Positions 46,456 through 57,091 of a stretch of DNA of 64,000 nucleotides are shown piece by piece. The DNA is taken from NCBI RefSeq assembly GCF_004770765.1, contig NZ_RQFK01000026.1:930001-994000 (forward strand), read 5' to 3'. This stretch comes from Leptospira noumeaensis. GTDB lineage: Bacteria > Spirochaetota > Leptospiria > Leptospirales > Leptospiraceae. Below the pieces are notes generated by a model. It had not been told where the DNA came from. It made no database searches and saw only the letters and a list, made by a program, of their open reading frames with translations. The position numbers and the translations under genes were made by a program. Positions within the stretch are counted from its first letter, which is position 1, and each line of letters starts with the position of its first letter.

Positions 46456-47636
46456 ATTAAAAAACTTTCTAATTCACGTCTAGGGGAATTGTATTCATAG
46501 GAACTTCTTCCGAGCCTTGCAATCAATTGGATTTGTTCTTTTGATTTTAATCCCAGTATCGTTTTCAGTTGTTTGGTGAACTCTCTACTTTCTGGATAAT
46601 CTTCCACAGATTGGTTCATGGTGTGAAAGGCAATTTTACGCACAGCAGAGGCCAAACTCACTCGCATAAAATCTCGTCCCACTTCCATCCAAGTACGTTC
46701 CTCATCAGAACCTTCTGTAATGAAAAAAACAAGAGCCTTCGAAGAATAGACTTGGTTTTGAAACATTTGGATTCCAGCATCCTTAGAAGATTTCGAATGC
46801 CAGGCTTCTTTCGATAAATCTACGAAAAATGTTTTGGCAAACCAAAGTTTGATTCCGGAAAGTCCATTCCCTTCCAGGGTAAGTCCATCTCGTTTTTGAT
46901 AGATATCTTCTTTGGAAACTCGAAACCATTTGCGATTTAGTTCATTCGATTCTGTACGATTGGTTTCCATAGCGAATGCTGCATCTAGTATAGGTAAGAT
47001 GGTTTCTAATTGTTTGGGATCATTCACAAAGAGTAATTTATGTTTGGTTGGCCCCATTAATATTTTTAAATCATTGATTTCTTCGTTCGTAATGAAATTT
47101 CCTGAATAGATAGACCTGTCCATTCTACGGTCACTGACTCCAGAAAATAAAAAGTCATGAACACATTTTGATTTTGGGGCAATTTGAAATTTAGCTACTG
47201 GCAAAGTAGAAAACGTTTTAGAACTTGGTTTTCCTTTTGGAAAATATGTGATATTGGTATCAAACATAAGTTTATCGGCTGTTAAATGAGCGAGTTCTAA
47301 AAAAGTCCCTTGTGTGTGAAAAAATTGCCGGTTGAGGGAATCAATTTCGGGAAGTTGTTTTTCTCCGTCACCAAAAAGTAAAAATTCGGAATCCGATACC
47401 TTTTTAATTTTCCAAGGTTGTGAATTATGGGAATTGGGGGCGAGAAGAGCCGTAAGAAGGATTTGCTCCAATGGTTTAGTAAACCCAAGTGATTCTGCAA
47501 ATCCAATGGGATCTTTTCTGTGGAGGGCGGAGGATTCGGCCCCATAGGCAAATAAATTTTTTTGTAATGTGGAGAGGGAAACTAGGGCACCTGAGGCAAA
47601 ACTGTTGATTAGAAATCTTTTTCTTGTGAGCTTCAT
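46452..47636 (-). CDS. nitroreductase-family protein (Acg-like), exported
   Basis: The 394-residue protein has an N-terminal signal region. TRKRFLINSFASGALVSLS (about 4-22) resembles a twin-arginine signal but has Arg-Lys-Arg instead of RR. LLAPNSHNSQPWKIK (about 64-78) is the FMN-contact motif of nitroreductases, and its 394-residue length is that of Acg-type double domains rather than 200-residue enzymes. Whether the second half still binds FMN is not clear by eye. Probable role: flavin storage or redox in the envelope. Confidence 0.7.
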   Translation of the reverse strand: MKLTRKRFLINSFASGALVSLSTLQKNLFAYGAESSALHRKDPIGFAESLGFTKPLEQILLTALLAPNSHNSQPWKIKKVSDSEFLLFGDGEKQLPEIDSLNRQFFHTQGTFLELAHLTADKLMFDTNITYFPKGKPSSKTFSTLPVAKFQIAPKSKCVHDFLFSGVSDRRMDRSIYSGNFITNEEINDLKILMGPTKHKLLFVNDPKQLETILPILDAAFAMETNRTESNELNRKWFRVSKEDIYQKRDGLTLEGNGLSGIKLWFAKTFFVDLSKEAWHSKSSKDAGIQMFQNQVYSSKALVFFITEGSDEERTWMEVGRDFMRVSLASAVRKIAFHTMNQSVEDYPESREFTKQLKTILGLKSKEQIQLIARLGRSSYEYNSPRRELESFLI

Positions 47637-47688
47637 TATTTTCTCATTTATGGTTCTAGACCTTAATTGAATCGGAGTCTAATCTAAT

Positions 47689-48363
47689 ATGTCAACCAAC
47701 TCTGAACCTTTTTCCATTGATATCGTATCTGATGTAGCTTGCCCCTGGTGTTATGTCGGAAAAAAGAAACTGGAGTTGGCCCTCCAAACCGTTGGTGATA
47801 AAATCGATCCACAAGTTCGATGGAGACCTTTCCAACTTTCTCCTGAAATTCCAGAAGAAGGAATCGATTACAAAGAGCACCTAACACAAAAATTTGGAAG
47901 TTTGGATAGGCTCGATGGAGCTTGGCAACGTCTTACCGAAATTGGAAGATCAGTAGGTATCCCTTTTCAGTTTGAAGCCATTCCAAAAGCAACCAATACA
48001 CTCATTTTACATGCACTTGTAGCTGGACTTCCTACTTTGGAAGAACAAGCTAAACTCGTGGATTTGTTTTTTGCTGCTAATTTTTCAGAAGGAAAGGATC
48101 TTACTGACAAAGAAACCATTTGGAAGGTGGCAGAACCATTGTACAAAGATCGTGGTAAGTTTGATTCCATTTTTGAAAACCCAGAACTCAAAGAAAATAT
48201 CCGACAAGAAATTTCTTATTACCATCAAAATGGAATCAGCGGTGTTCCATACTTTATCATTGGTGGGAAATATGCTGTGAGTGGCGCGCAAGACCCTTCC
48301 GTTTTTGTAGAAGTGATCGAAACGGTTTTAAAAGAACGCGAGTCAGAAAAACAAAGTCAATAA
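47689..48363 (+). CDS. DsbA-family oxidoreductase (FrnE-like)
   Basis: The 224-residue protein has a DsbA-type thioredoxin fold with the motif ACPWCYVGKKKLE (CPWC near 18-21). The cis-Pro element GVPYFIIGGKYAVSGAQDP (about 184-202) is typical of the FrnE/HCCA isomerase branch, which is cytoplasmic. There is no signal peptide. A thiol-disulfide or related activity is supported; a role in polyketide biosynthesis is only a family name. Confidence 0.88.
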   Translation: MSTNSEPFSIDIVSDVACPWCYVGKKKLELALQTVGDKIDPQVRWRPFQLSPEIPEEGIDYKEHLTQKFGSLDRLDGAWQRLTEIGRSVGIPFQFEAIPKATNTLILHALVAGLPTLEEQAKLVDLFFAANFSEGKDLTDKETIWKVAEPLYKDRGKFDSIFENPELKENIRQEISYYHQNGISGVPYFIIGGKYAVSGAQDPSVFVEVIETVLKERESEKQSQ

Positions 48364-48426
48364 ATTAACGTTTCATCTTGACCGAACATTCAAGATTTTT
48401 AGATTGATTCTAATCGAATTCTATTT

Positions 48427-51400
48427 ATGAAAAAAGTTATCCATTTCTTCGTCTACAAACCATTAGTTGCCAATTTGGTTTTTATCTTTTTGTTCCTTGC
48501 GGGGATGATTTCCGTTTTATCTATGAAACGAGAAGCGTTCCCTCGGGTAAACTTTCGCCAGGTACGTGTTCTCACGGTTTATCCTGGCGCAAGTCCTGTG
48601 GACGTAGAGAAAAAAGTTACCATTCCCATTGAAGAGAAATTACGCGAAGTAGAAGGATTGGATTCTGTTCGTTCCATCTCTCGTAACTCTGAATCCGATA
48701 TCAGCATCAAAATCGATTTAGAACACAATAACCCTGATGGTGTTGTGAACGATATCAGGCGAGCTGTGGATCGTGTGACTAATTTACCAACACAAGTGAA
48801 AGACAGGCCCATTGTCACTGAACAGAAAAGTTCCAACTTTCCTGTGTTAGAGGTAGCGATCCATGGTGCCATGAACGAAATGGAACTACAAGAAATGGGT
48901 AGGTTCATCGAAGATGAAATGCGCAAAGTTTCTGGTGTGTCACGTGTGGATGCTTTTGGAAAAAGAAAAGAAGAGTGGCGCATTCGCGTTGATCCTGACT
49001 TAAAAAAACGTTATACACTTGGTTTTTCTGATATCATCAACGCCATTTCCAAAAGAAATATCAGTGTTCCTGCAGGTTCTTTTTTAAGACCAATCACTCA
49101 AGACATTCGAGTGACTGGTGAAATTAATGAAATCAATGATATTAAGAACATTCCTATTCGTTCGAATGAAACCGGAAATACGATTCTTTTATCGCAAGTT
49201 GCCAATGTAAAAGATACTTATGAAAGGCCACGTGTGATTGCGGTTGTGAATGGGGAACCGGCCTATGTCTTACAAATCATTAAAAAAGACAGTGCCGACA
49301 TCATTCGAACTGTACAAGCTGTCCAAGAACGAATTGATGAATTAAAAAAACAAATTCCAGCAAACATCCAATTTACGGAATTAAACAACGAAGGGGCACG
49401 AGCCATCAAACGATTGGATGTGGTGATCACCAACTCACTTCAAGGTTTGTTTTTGGTTGTAGTTGTTCTAATCCTCTTTTTTAGTCTTAAAGATTCACTG
49501 CTCACAAGTCTTTCTCTACCGCTAACATTGTTTGCAACAACGATTGCATTTCCTATCTTTGATGTATCCTTCAACTTAGTATCAATGCTAGGGATTATCA
49601 TTTCCCTGGGCATGTTAGTTGATAATAGTATTATTATCTCTGAAAATATCTACAAACATCGATCTAAAAAAGTTGATTCTAAAGAAGCTGCAGTCCTTGG
49701 TGCCAGCGAGTTGTTTGTTCCGATTATTGGATCGTATCTCACAACAGTAGCAGCTTTTTTACCGATGGCTTTTATGTCCGGAATTATGGGTAAATTCATT
49801 TGGCAAATTCCATTTATGGTGATTGTGGCTTTGACTTTATCTTTGTTTGAATCCTTTTTATTACTTCCTGTTCGGTATGCACAGTTCACATCACATGAAG
49901 TCAAAAAACGTTCGAAACAACGTGAAAGGTTTCGTACTGCCTTAGAAAATGGATTTGATTCTTTAAAATCAGGATTCACCAATTTTATTACAAAGGTTGT
50001 GAATCGTCCTTTCCTAACCCTGGGTTCCATCTTAATTGTGTTTTTGTCTTCTTGTGGGCTTGTCGGACTCATGAACTTCAATTTGTTTCCGAAAGAAGGA
50101 ATTGATTATGTAATGGTACGTGCGGAATTTCCTCCAGACTTCTCTGCTCAAGAAACCACCAAACAATTGCAATACTTCCAACCCATTTTGAATAAAATTC
50201 CAAAAGAAGAAGTCCAAAGTATTATTTTAAAAATTGGAATCCAACAAACCGATCCAACAGATCCACTCACCCGGATTGGGGAACAGTTGGGAATGGCACA
50301 GATCATTCTAGTTCCTGAAACAGAACGAAAACGAACTGCCCAGGAAATTTTTGGTGAATTAGAACCAGATTTAAAAAAACTTCCAGGTGCTGTTTCAGTT
50401 ATGGTGGATTTGGTTGTGAACGGCCCACCAATTGGGGCTGCGGTGACTGTTGCAATCGAAGGACGCGATTATAAAACTTTGAAACAAATTTCGAATGAGA
50501 TGCAAGATTTTCTACGGAAACAAGACGGTGTCATCAATATCAACGATGATTACAAACCTGGTAGAGAAGAAATTCAAATTCGTATGAAAGATACTGCCTC
50601 TGCCATTACGGGAATTGATACAGAAGTTACTGCTTATTATGTGCGAACCGCCATGGAAGGATTAGAGGCATCTAATCTACGTAAGGGTAAAGATGAAGTC
50701 AAAATCGTAATCCAGAATGATGACCAGTTCCGAGATGGAATGGAAGATTTGGATTCCATTCAAATATCCAATAAATTTGGCCTCCTAACACCAATCACCG
50801 CGGTTACTACAAAAACTACCGTCCAAGGGATTGAAGCGTTGTATCATAATGATTATGAAAAAGCCATTACTGTCCTTGCTGACGTGGATGAAGCCAAAAC
50901 AAGTTCTTCTATTGTGAATGCTAAAATCGTGGATGAGTTTGGAAACATTGGTAAAAAGTATCCTGGTTATAAAATCAAATTTCGAGGAGAACAAGAAGAA
51001 ACTGCCAAGTCTATGGTTTCACTTCTTACCGCCGGTGTTCTGGCATTCTTTGGAATTTTTGCAATCCTTGCGATCATCTTCAATAGTATCAAAAAACCAA
51101 TTCTGATTTTGTTATCGATTCCTTTAGGATTTGTTGGGGTTGTATTTGGGTTTTTGATTTCAGGAAAGGCTTTAAGTTTTCTTGCTATGATCGGGATCAT
51201 TGGTCTTGCGGGAGTGATCGTGAACGCCTCCATTGTACTTGTGGATACCATCGAAGAATTCCAGGCGAAGGGAGAAGGTTTGTATAATTCTCTCATTACC
51301 GCATCAGCAGAAAGATTCCGACCGATTTTGGTAACAACACTCACCACCATGGCCGGAATGATTCCTACTGCTTATGCGATCGGTGGATCGGATCCCCTTC

Positions 51401-51513
51401 TAATTCCTATGACACTTTCTTTGGCATGGGGACTTGGATTTGGAACCTTTGGATCACTCATCTTTATCCCTGCAAGTTTCTCTGCTTATTACAAACTAAA
51501 AAAACGAACGTAA
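48427..51513 (+). CDS. RND-family efflux permease (AcrB/ACR_tran type)
   Basis: The 1028-residue protein has the RND layout of 12 spans and two large periplasmic loops. The first helix is near 12-30 and GMLVDNSIIISENIYKHR is near 399-416. In that helix the second Asp of the typical AcrB pair is Asn, as occurs in other RND subgroups. C-terminal features GGSDPLLIPM and FGTFGSLIFIP support the family. No membrane-fusion or outer-membrane channel gene is next to it, so its partners lie elsewhere. Substrate unknown. Confidence 0.9.
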   Translation: MKKVIHFFVYKPLVANLVFIFLFLAGMISVLSMKREAFPRVNFRQVRVLTVYPGASPVDVEKKVTIPIEEKLREVEGLDSVRSISRNSESDISIKIDLEHNNPDGVVNDIRRAVDRVTNLPTQVKDRPIVTEQKSSNFPVLEVAIHGAMNEMELQEMGRFIEDEMRKVSGVSRVDAFGKRKEEWRIRVDPDLKKRYTLGFSDIINAISKRNISVPAGSFLRPITQDIRVTGEINEINDIKNIPIRSNETGNTILLSQVANVKDTYERPRVIAVVNGEPAYVLQIIKKDSADIIRTVQAVQERIDELKKQIPANIQFTELNNEGARAIKRLDVVITNSLQGLFLVVVVLILFFSLKDSLLTSLSLPLTLFATTIAFPIFDVSFNLVSMLGIIISLGMLVDNSIIISENIYKHRSKKVDSKEAAVLGASELFVPIIGSYLTTVAAFLPMAFMSGIMGKFIWQIPFMVIVALTLSLFESFLLLPVRYAQFTSHEVKKRSKQRERFRTALENGFDSLKSGFTNFITKVVNRPFLTLGSILIVFLSSCGLVGLMNFNLFPKEGIDYVMVRAEFPPDFSAQETTKQLQYFQPILNKIPKEEVQSIILKIGIQQTDPTDPLTRIGEQLGMAQIILVPETERKRTAQEIFGELEPDLKKLPGAVSVMVDLVVNGPPIGAAVTVAIEGRDYKTLKQISNEMQDFLRKQDGVININDDYKPGREEIQIRMKDTASAITGIDTEVTAYYVRTAMEGLEASNLRKGKDEVKIVIQNDDQFRDGMEDLDSIQISNKFGLLTPITAVTTKTTVQGIEALYHNDYEKAITVLADVDEAKTSSSIVNAKIVDEFGNIGKKYPGYKIKFRGEQEETAKSMVSLLTAGVLAFFGIFAILAIIFNSIKKPILILLSIPLGFVGVVFGFLISGKALSFLAMIGIIGLAGVIVNASIVLVDTIEEFQAKGEGLYNSLITASAERFRPILVTTLTTMAGMIPTAYAIGGSDPLLIPMTLSLAWGLGFGTFGSLIFIPASFSAYYKLKKRT

Positions 51514-51523
51514 GTTAGTTGTA

Positions 51524-52567
51524 TTAGTAATGATTCAGAACATCTTCGGCAAACCCGAGGATGTTCTCAAGTTTCAATTTTTTTCCATTGTCTAAAACCA
51601 CGGTTCCGTTAAAAGTTCCGAACACTTGGTGTTGGACTGTTTTAATGATTAAAAAATTCATATAAGAATTTCTATCGACAATTGGCGTAAAATCTAATTC
51701 CAAACGATTGTTATTGGAAGTAAATTTCCATGGAGCCATGTAGTTTTTGGTATCGATGATAAAATCCACTTCCTCTAGTTTATGAATTTTGCCATCATAA
51801 AGAATGATATTTTCAGAAGCAGGACTTCGGTCTGTAAATCCATATCCTAAATTGAGACCAAATGGTTTCCCATCCACCCAAGCCGAGACGGAACTCCAAT
51901 ACCATCTGTTTTTATAAGTCCAAACACCACGCCCCCAATCTAGGGCTCCAAAGTCTTTTTTGGAATCAAATTGATAAATGGTATTTCCAACAGACACTTG
52001 GCCCGAAGCAGGCATACAATTGATTTTAGTATTATAATAGAATGCTTTTCTGTTTTCTTTCCAAGAGGTTGCGATATTCATCGAATCCATTTTGGGTTCG
52101 GTAAGTTCAATTTTTCCCTGGATACCTTTGTGACCATCGGGCGCGTCAAAAGACTTGGATTCAAATTCTAAAATTCGTTTTCCGTTTATGACTTCAAATC
52201 GAATTCGTAATTTTTTATCTTCAAACTGAACGAGTCCACTGCTATTAACACGAGGGAATCCAGTAGAACCCAAAGGTAAAACAGAGAGAGTATCAATTTG
52301 TTTGAATGTTCCTTGTTTGAAATCTAAAAAACAAATTGCAAATAGTCCCGCATAACCTAAATCAGATGCCGTTATTGTGATTCCAAATTCTTTTGTAGGC
52401 GACAAAATAGAGTAATAATCCCATTCCTTGATTTTTAATGCGGAGGCGGCGATACTTTCACGGTTATAAATCCAAAAAGGAGACCTAGCCCAACCTTCTT
52501 CTGTAAGGGTTCCATCAGTTTTTAGTAAAGGGATTTGTTTTTTAATCTCAGGCATAAACTGATTCAA
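51524..52567 (-). CDS. DUF2804 family protein
   Basis: The 347-residue protein matches the DUF2804 pattern: a beta-rich fold with FGALDWGRGVWTYKNRWYWSS (positions about 205-225, only part quoted), then GLNLGYGFTDRSPASEN near 235-251. No signal peptide is seen. Function of the family is not established; some relatives are thought to act on lipid-like ligands by their similarity to carotenoid 1,2-hydratases. It is convergent with the RND gene (10 bases between stops). Confidence 0.75.
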   Translation of the reverse strand: MNQFMPEIKKQIPLLKTDGTLTEEGWARSPFWIYNRESIAASALKIKEWDYYSILSPTKEFGITITASDLGYAGLFAICFLDFKQGTFKQIDTLSVLPLGSTGFPRVNSSGLVQFEDKKLRIRFEVINGKRILEFESKSFDAPDGHKGIQGKIELTEPKMDSMNIATSWKENRKAFYYNTKINCMPASGQVSVGNTIYQFDSKKDFGALDWGRGVWTYKNRWYWSSVSAWVDGKPFGLNLGYGFTDRSPASENIILYDGKIHKLEEVDFIIDTKNYMAPWKFTSNNNRLELDFTPIVDRNSYMNFLIIKTVQHQVFGTFNGTVVLDNGKKLKLENILGFAEDVLNHY

Positions 52568-52687
52568 AAGGATTCATCACTTTCGGCGAGAAGTTTTTAT
52601 TAGAATTAATAAGAGCGAATTGACAGAAATCGAAATCATTTGCAGACTCAGTTTCGCTCACGCAGCATAAAGAAGGAAAAACGAACC

Positions 52688-54436
52688 ATGAGTCAATCCA
52701 TTCCAAAAGAACAAAATTATGATTATGACTTTATTATAGTAGGGTCTGGTTTTGGAGGTTCTGTTTCTGCTTACAGGTTATCACAAAAAGGTTATAAGGT
52801 TTTAGTGATTGAATCTGGTAAAAGATGGAAATCAACCGACTTCCCCAAAACCAATTGGAGTCTTCGTAAATACTTATGGATGCCAAAGTTAGGTTTTTAC
52901 GGAATCCAAAGAATCAACTTACTCAATGATTTTCTACTTGTGAGTGGTGCGGGTGTAGGTGGTGGTTCGTTAGTTTATGCTTGTACGTTATATGTTCCAT
53001 CTTCTAAAGTATTAAACTCTCCTTTGTATTCTAAAATGGGTGGGGAAAAATCATTATTACCATATTATGATGTTGCAAAGCATATGCTTGGAGTCACAGA
53101 GAACCCGCAACTCTGGGAACCGGATCAAATTTTATTAGAAACTGCCAAATCCTTCGGTAAGGAAGATACCTTCCGCAGAACACCTGTTGGAATTTATTTT
53201 GGAAACAAAAAAGATCCCAAGGATCCTTTTTTTGGAGGTGATGGTCCCGACCGAGATCCTTGTAACTTTTGTGGTGGTTGTATGGTGGGTTGTCGTCATA
53301 ACGCGAAAAACACTCTTGACAAAAATTATTTATTCTTAGCAGAAAAGTTAGGTGCTGTAATCCTTCCCGAAACAAAAGTCACTTCTCTTGTCCCACTCAA
53401 TGAAAAAGGAATTCCTGATCCAGAAGCAAGTGGTGAGTTTGGATATGAATTAGAAACAAACAGTACCACTGGTTGGTTTGGTTATCCAAAAAGAAAATTT
53501 CGTTCCAAACAAGTAGTGCTTTCTGCCGGTGTGATGGGAACGGTTGGGCTTCTACTCAAAATGCAATTTGAAAACAAAATGATTCGATTGTCAGAAAAGT
53601 TAGGTGATACCGTTCGTACCAATAGTGAAACAGTTTTACCAGTAACAGTTCCCGCAAGCAAAGGTGTGGATTATTCACGTGGGATTGCCATTACTTCCTC
53701 TGTCCATCCGGATGAAAATACTCATATTGAACCGGTTCGGTATTCGAAAGGATCTGATTTTTTTGCTCTCCTTGCCAGTGTGATGACCGATGGGGGAGGA
53801 AAGTTTCCAAGACCACTTAAATTTTTTTGGACAATGCTTCGCCATCCCATTTATTTTTTAAAAGCCCATAACCCAGTTGGGTTTGCAAAAAACTCCATCA
53901 TCTTACTTGTGATGCAAACTGTTGATAATAGCGTACGACTTGTTCGTAAAAGACGAATCATTTGGCCTTTCCAAAGAACCATCACATCGGCTCTTTCCAC
54001 TGGTGAACCCACACCAACTTATATTCCGATTGCCAATGCCTTTACAAGGAAACTCGCAGAGATTGTTGGTGGGATTCCTCGCAGTTCTTTCAATGACACT
54101 TTACTCAGTGCCCCTTTGACAGGCCATATCATGGGTGGATGTATTGTGGCTGACACACCGGAAAGGGGTGTGATCGATATGGAAAACAAAGTTTTTGGAT
54201 ACGAGAACCTACGTGTTTGTGACGCGTCCATGCTTACAGTAAACTTAGGTGTGAATCCCAGTTTGACCATTACGGCCCTTTCCGAACGAGCCATGAGTTT
54301 TGTTCCAACCAAAGACAAAGCACCAACACAATTTTTGTCCTTTGAAACAAAAAAGGGTTTTGATAAAATCCTTGGATCTGTTCCAAAGAAATCTTCCGTT
54401 AAAAAATCGACTCCAGTGAGGACACGCGTATCATAA
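52688..54436 (+). CDS. GMC-family FAD oxidoreductase (cholesterol-oxidase-like)
   Basis: The 582-residue enzyme starts at ATG 52688, preceded by an AAGGA site. The upstream frame from 52640 is not needed. The FAD loop is [17 protein letters not shown] (about 14-30). [17 protein letters not shown] (about 197-213) is the Cys cluster typical of the cholesterol-oxidase-like GMC branch. [12 protein letters not shown] and [14 protein letters not shown] are C-terminal GMC motifs. Its substrate is presumably an alcohol, possibly sterol-like; this is inferred. The ankyrin gene follows after 5 bases. Confidence 0.88.
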   Translation: MSQSIPKEQNYDYDFIIVGSGFGGSVSAYRLSQKGYKVLVIESGKRWKSTDFPKTNWSLRKYLWMPKLGFYGIQRINLLNDFLLVSGAGVGGGSLVYACTLYVPSSKVLNSPLYSKMGGEKSLLPYYDVAKHMLGVTENPQLWEPDQILLETAKSFGKEDTFRRTPVGIYFGNKKDPKDPFFGGDGPDRDPCNFCGGCMVGCRHNAKNTLDKNYLFLAEKLGAVILPETKVTSLVPLNEKGIPDPEASGEFGYELETNSTTGWFGYPKRKFRSKQVVLSAGVMGTVGLLLKMQFENKMIRLSEKLGDTVRTNSETVLPVTVPASKGVDYSRGIAITSSVHPDENTHIEPVRYSKGSDFFALLASVMTDGGGKFPRPLKFFWTMLRHPIYFLKAHNPVGFAKNSIILLVMQTVDNSVRLVRKRRIIWPFQRTITSALSTGEPTPTYIPIANAFTRKLAEIVGGIPRSSFNDTLLSAPLTGHIMGGCIVADTPERGVIDMENKVFGYENLRVCDASMLTVNLGVNPSLTITALSERAMSFVPTKDKAPTQFLSFETKKGFDKILGSVPKKSSVKKSTPVRTRVS

Positions 54437-54441
54437 CCTAA

Positions 54442-55353
54442 ATGAGTTTGATTGACATAGCCAAATCAGGTAACATCGAGGAATGGGATGCCGCGATCAG
54501 TGCCGGATCCGATCCGAATGAATTAGATTCTTATGGAACGAATGCTCTCTCCTGGATGTTAAAGATGGAGAGTGCGGAGCTCTTTCGTCACGCCATCCAA
54601 AAGGGGGCCGATCCCTTATCTCCTTATCGCATTCCAGGCAATGTTATCTTTGATGTAGTGAATCAAAACAAAGATTCTTTCCTTCAAATCTTAGTGGATA
54701 CAGTTTCTGTTTGGAAAAATTCAAATCACCTTCTCACCAGAGATAAAAACGGGAACACCATCTTTCATTCGGCAGTTCTTGAGTCAGCAGAATCTCTTTG
54801 GGATGTATTATTCAATTCCTTATCGGATGAGATTGTTTCTTTGCGAAATGAAGAAGGTCGATCTGTATTTTTAGAAGCAATCATCGAAGACCGAATTGAG
54901 ATCGTAACTAAACTTTTGTCAAAGTTTCCAGATATCGTCCAACAAATTGATCGTGAAGGAAAAACAGCACTCCATTTGGTTGCTGAGAGAAACTTACATG
55001 AGTTATGTTCGTTTCTTTTGGAAGAAGAAAAAGTTTCATTAGAAACAAAAGATAATTTCGGAAATACGGCTTTGTTTTTATCTGCTTCTGCCGACGCAGT
55101 CGAATGTATGACAGATTTACTCCATGCCGGTGCCAATCCTTTTGTGTGGGGAGAAAATGAGGAATCAATCACGAGGTTACTTGACCGTGAAAAGTTTGGT
55201 CATTCGTTCAAAACTTGGAAGGATTTTGTGATCCAAAAAGCAATCCTCGGCGCGGGGTATGTACGCCGAGAAGAAATGATCGAATTTATTCGAAAAGAAA
55301 AACCTTTCAAACCAGAAGAATTAACCAAAGCAAAGTTAGTTGAACTAATCTAG
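54442..55353 (+). CDS. ankyrin-repeat protein
   Basis: The 303-residue protein has several ankyrin units: ALSWMLKMESAELFRHAIQKG (about 31-51, first unit, part quoted), GNTIFHSAVLESAESLWD (about 101-118), GKTALHLVAERNLHELCSFLL (about 172-192) and GNTALFLSASADAVECMTDLL (about 205-225). They mediate protein binding. No signal peptide is seen. It starts 5 bases after the GMC oxidase stop, so a role with that enzyme is possible but unproven. Confidence 0.85.
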   Translation: MSLIDIAKSGNIEEWDAAISAGSDPNELDSYGTNALSWMLKMESAELFRHAIQKGADPLSPYRIPGNVIFDVVNQNKDSFLQILVDTVSVWKNSNHLLTRDKNGNTIFHSAVLESAESLWDVLFNSLSDEIVSLRNEEGRSVFLEAIIEDRIEIVTKLLSKFPDIVQQIDREGKTALHLVAERNLHELCSFLLEEEKVSLETKDNFGNTALFLSASADAVECMTDLLHAGANPFVWGENEESITRLLDREKFGHSFKTWKDFVIQKAILGAGYVRREEMIEFIRKEKPFKPEELTKAKLVELI

Positions 55354-55393
55354 TTCTAGTTTGATTATATTTTATTTTATAGGTTAAATCGGA

Positions 55394-57028
55394 CTACTTT
55401 TGTGGAGTGGAATCATCTCCTAAAAATTTTGGTCCATAGTTTCCTTCTCTGTCAGAATAAGATCTCTCCGTTTTGGGACTTTCAAAAGTATAATGTTGTT
55501 CGATATTGGTTTTGAAAGGTGCATTCTCCGGAGATTCGCCGTATTGGTGTAATTCTCGAATCCTTAAATCGGATCTCGGATGTTTTCCAAGTCTTCCTTG
55601 GAACTGAAAAAACGCGGATACCTTTGGATCTACTTTATGGTGGCCGTCGGGATCTTTGTCTGCCGGTTGGCCCACCCATCCTGGTTCTTCCCAAGAAACG
55701 AGCCTTTCAATTCTTGCTTTGATCATTTTCCGTGCATCCACATAACGAGTGGGCTCGGGAAGGTCTTTACAATCACAATCATCGAGTGTAGTTGTTTTGT
55801 CTCTGACTCCCGATCCAATCTTAACACTCGTTAAATCTTTTTCAGTTAGATCTTTGGGAATGATAAGAATTGAATTTTCCGGATCGAAACTAGGAAATAC
55901 ATCCCAAGGATCAGAAATATAATTAAAGAGTGCATTTCCTGCATGGAGTTTAACCGTGTAACCACCATAAGCTGATGTTGGATTTCCCCCATCGGAGCCC
56001 ATATTCCCTGTGGCCACATAAAGGATGGGATGATTTTTTAAAGAGTTAATATTTTTAAAATCCGTATCAAGTAAGATATGGTCATGGCCTGTGAGTAAAA
56101 TTCGTTTTGGTTTTCCATCTTTTGAGACAAGTAGGGCATAGGATTCTAAATCCCCTTGGTGGATGTTTCCAAATTTGGTTGGCCCTTCATTCCAATCATA
56201 CCAAATCCAATACGAAATAACCATATCTCCATTTCCAACTTCATACCAGTAGTTTCCATTATCTCTAAATCCAGGTAAGGCTTCCTTCCCAGTTCCCGAT
56301 ACAGTGGTTTTGGCATAACGTACATGATAGTACAAATGGGTTTGTTTTCCTGATTCTCTTAGGTCAGGAAATTCTACATAGTTCCAAGTGGTTTGACCAA
56401 GGGATTTGCGACGAATGTCTTTAATAGGAAGTGTGTATTCTTTCGATTGAAAGTAGTCTGCATATTTTTCTATATTTGTTGGTAAGTATTTTTTATCTTT
56501 GTGAAAGACAAGGATGGGCGCAAATTTTGATGCTAACTCCTCTTGTTTTCGATTAGGAATTAAGTTCTCTTGGCTCACAAAAGTAAACTCATGAGTTATG
56601 TTTGGATTTTTAGAAAACGAATCTGTATTTTGAATCCAAAATGGATTATGACCTGGCGAATATTTTCCGTAAACTTTTTCTATTCCTTCTAAGCGAATGG
56701 AAAGATGAGTCCACTGGTTTGGTGTAACCTCTTGAAAACTTATTTGATCCGTAGATGACTGAATTTTTTTTGCGTTCTTATGCGATAGGATGGCAACGGG
56801 AGTATAACAGTCTTTACCACTTGTATTTGGACAAAAATAGAATTTTAAGCGATAAGAAATGCTTTCCCCTTTCAACTCTTTGGGAATGGCTTTGAGTTTG
56901 AATTGGAAACTTACGGATATTGGTTTTGTAATTTCCGAATCTTTCCTTTCAGAACTAGAACAAGAAATGATTAAAAGAAAGATTACTGCTAACGAGAGAT
57001 TGGTTGTCATTTTAGTGATGGGTTTCAT
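55394..57028 (-). CDS. putative lipoprotein with Vps62-like domain
   Basis: The 544-residue protein has a signal sequence ending in a lipobox-like LIISC (Cys near 23). FAPILVFHKDKKYLPTNIEKY (positions about 187-207, part quoted) and HYHVRY / GNYWYEVGNGDMVISYWIWYD (near 250-285) follow the Vps62-like pattern found in secreted bacterial proteins. Its role is unknown. ATG at 57026-57028 or at 57010 are both possible. It begins 17 bases beyond the T-run of the upstream terminator. Confidence 0.7.
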   Translation of the reverse strand: MKPITKMTTNLSLAVIFLLIISCSSSERKDSEITKPISVSFQFKLKAIPKELKGESISYRLKFYFCPNTSGKDCYTPVAILSHKNAKKIQSSTDQISFQEVTPNQWTHLSIRLEGIEKVYGKYSPGHNPFWIQNTDSFSKNPNITHEFTFVSQENLIPNRKQEELASKFAPILVFHKDKKYLPTNIEKYADYFQSKEYTLPIKDIRRKSLGQTTWNYVEFPDLRESGKQTHLYYHVRYAKTTVSGTGKEALPGFRDNGNYWYEVGNGDMVISYWIWYDWNEGPTKFGNIHQGDLESYALLVSKDGKPKRILLTGHDHILLDTDFKNINSLKNHPILYVATGNMGSDGGNPTSAYGGYTVKLHAGNALFNYISDPWDVFPSFDPENSILIIPKDLTEKDLTSVKIGSGVRDKTTTLDDCDCKDLPEPTRYVDARKMIKARIERLVSWEEPGWVGQPADKDPDGHHKVDPKVSAFFQFQGRLGKHPRSDLRIRELHQYGESPENAPFKTNIEQHYTFESPKTERSYSDREGNYGPKFLGDDSTPQK

Positions 57029-57044
57029 TTGTTTTTTAGGGCAT

Positions 57045-57069
57045 AAAAAAACCCCTGTAACCAGGGGTT
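57045..57069 (-). terminator. rho-independent terminator after the Lys-rich gene
   Basis: An 8-bp perfect stem AACCCCTG/CAGGGGTT with a 4-base loop (57050-57069) is followed on the minus strand by a run of seven T residues. It lies 22 bases after the stop of the 83-aa gene at 57092-57343. Confidence 0.9.
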
Positions 57070-57091
57070 CCTTGCTTTAGAAAGACTTAGA

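Noticed and set aside
46452..47636. Confident Tat signal on the nitroreductase
   Set aside because: The motif has Arg-Lys-Arg-Phe rather than a proper RR-x-F-L-K; only export of some kind is suggested.
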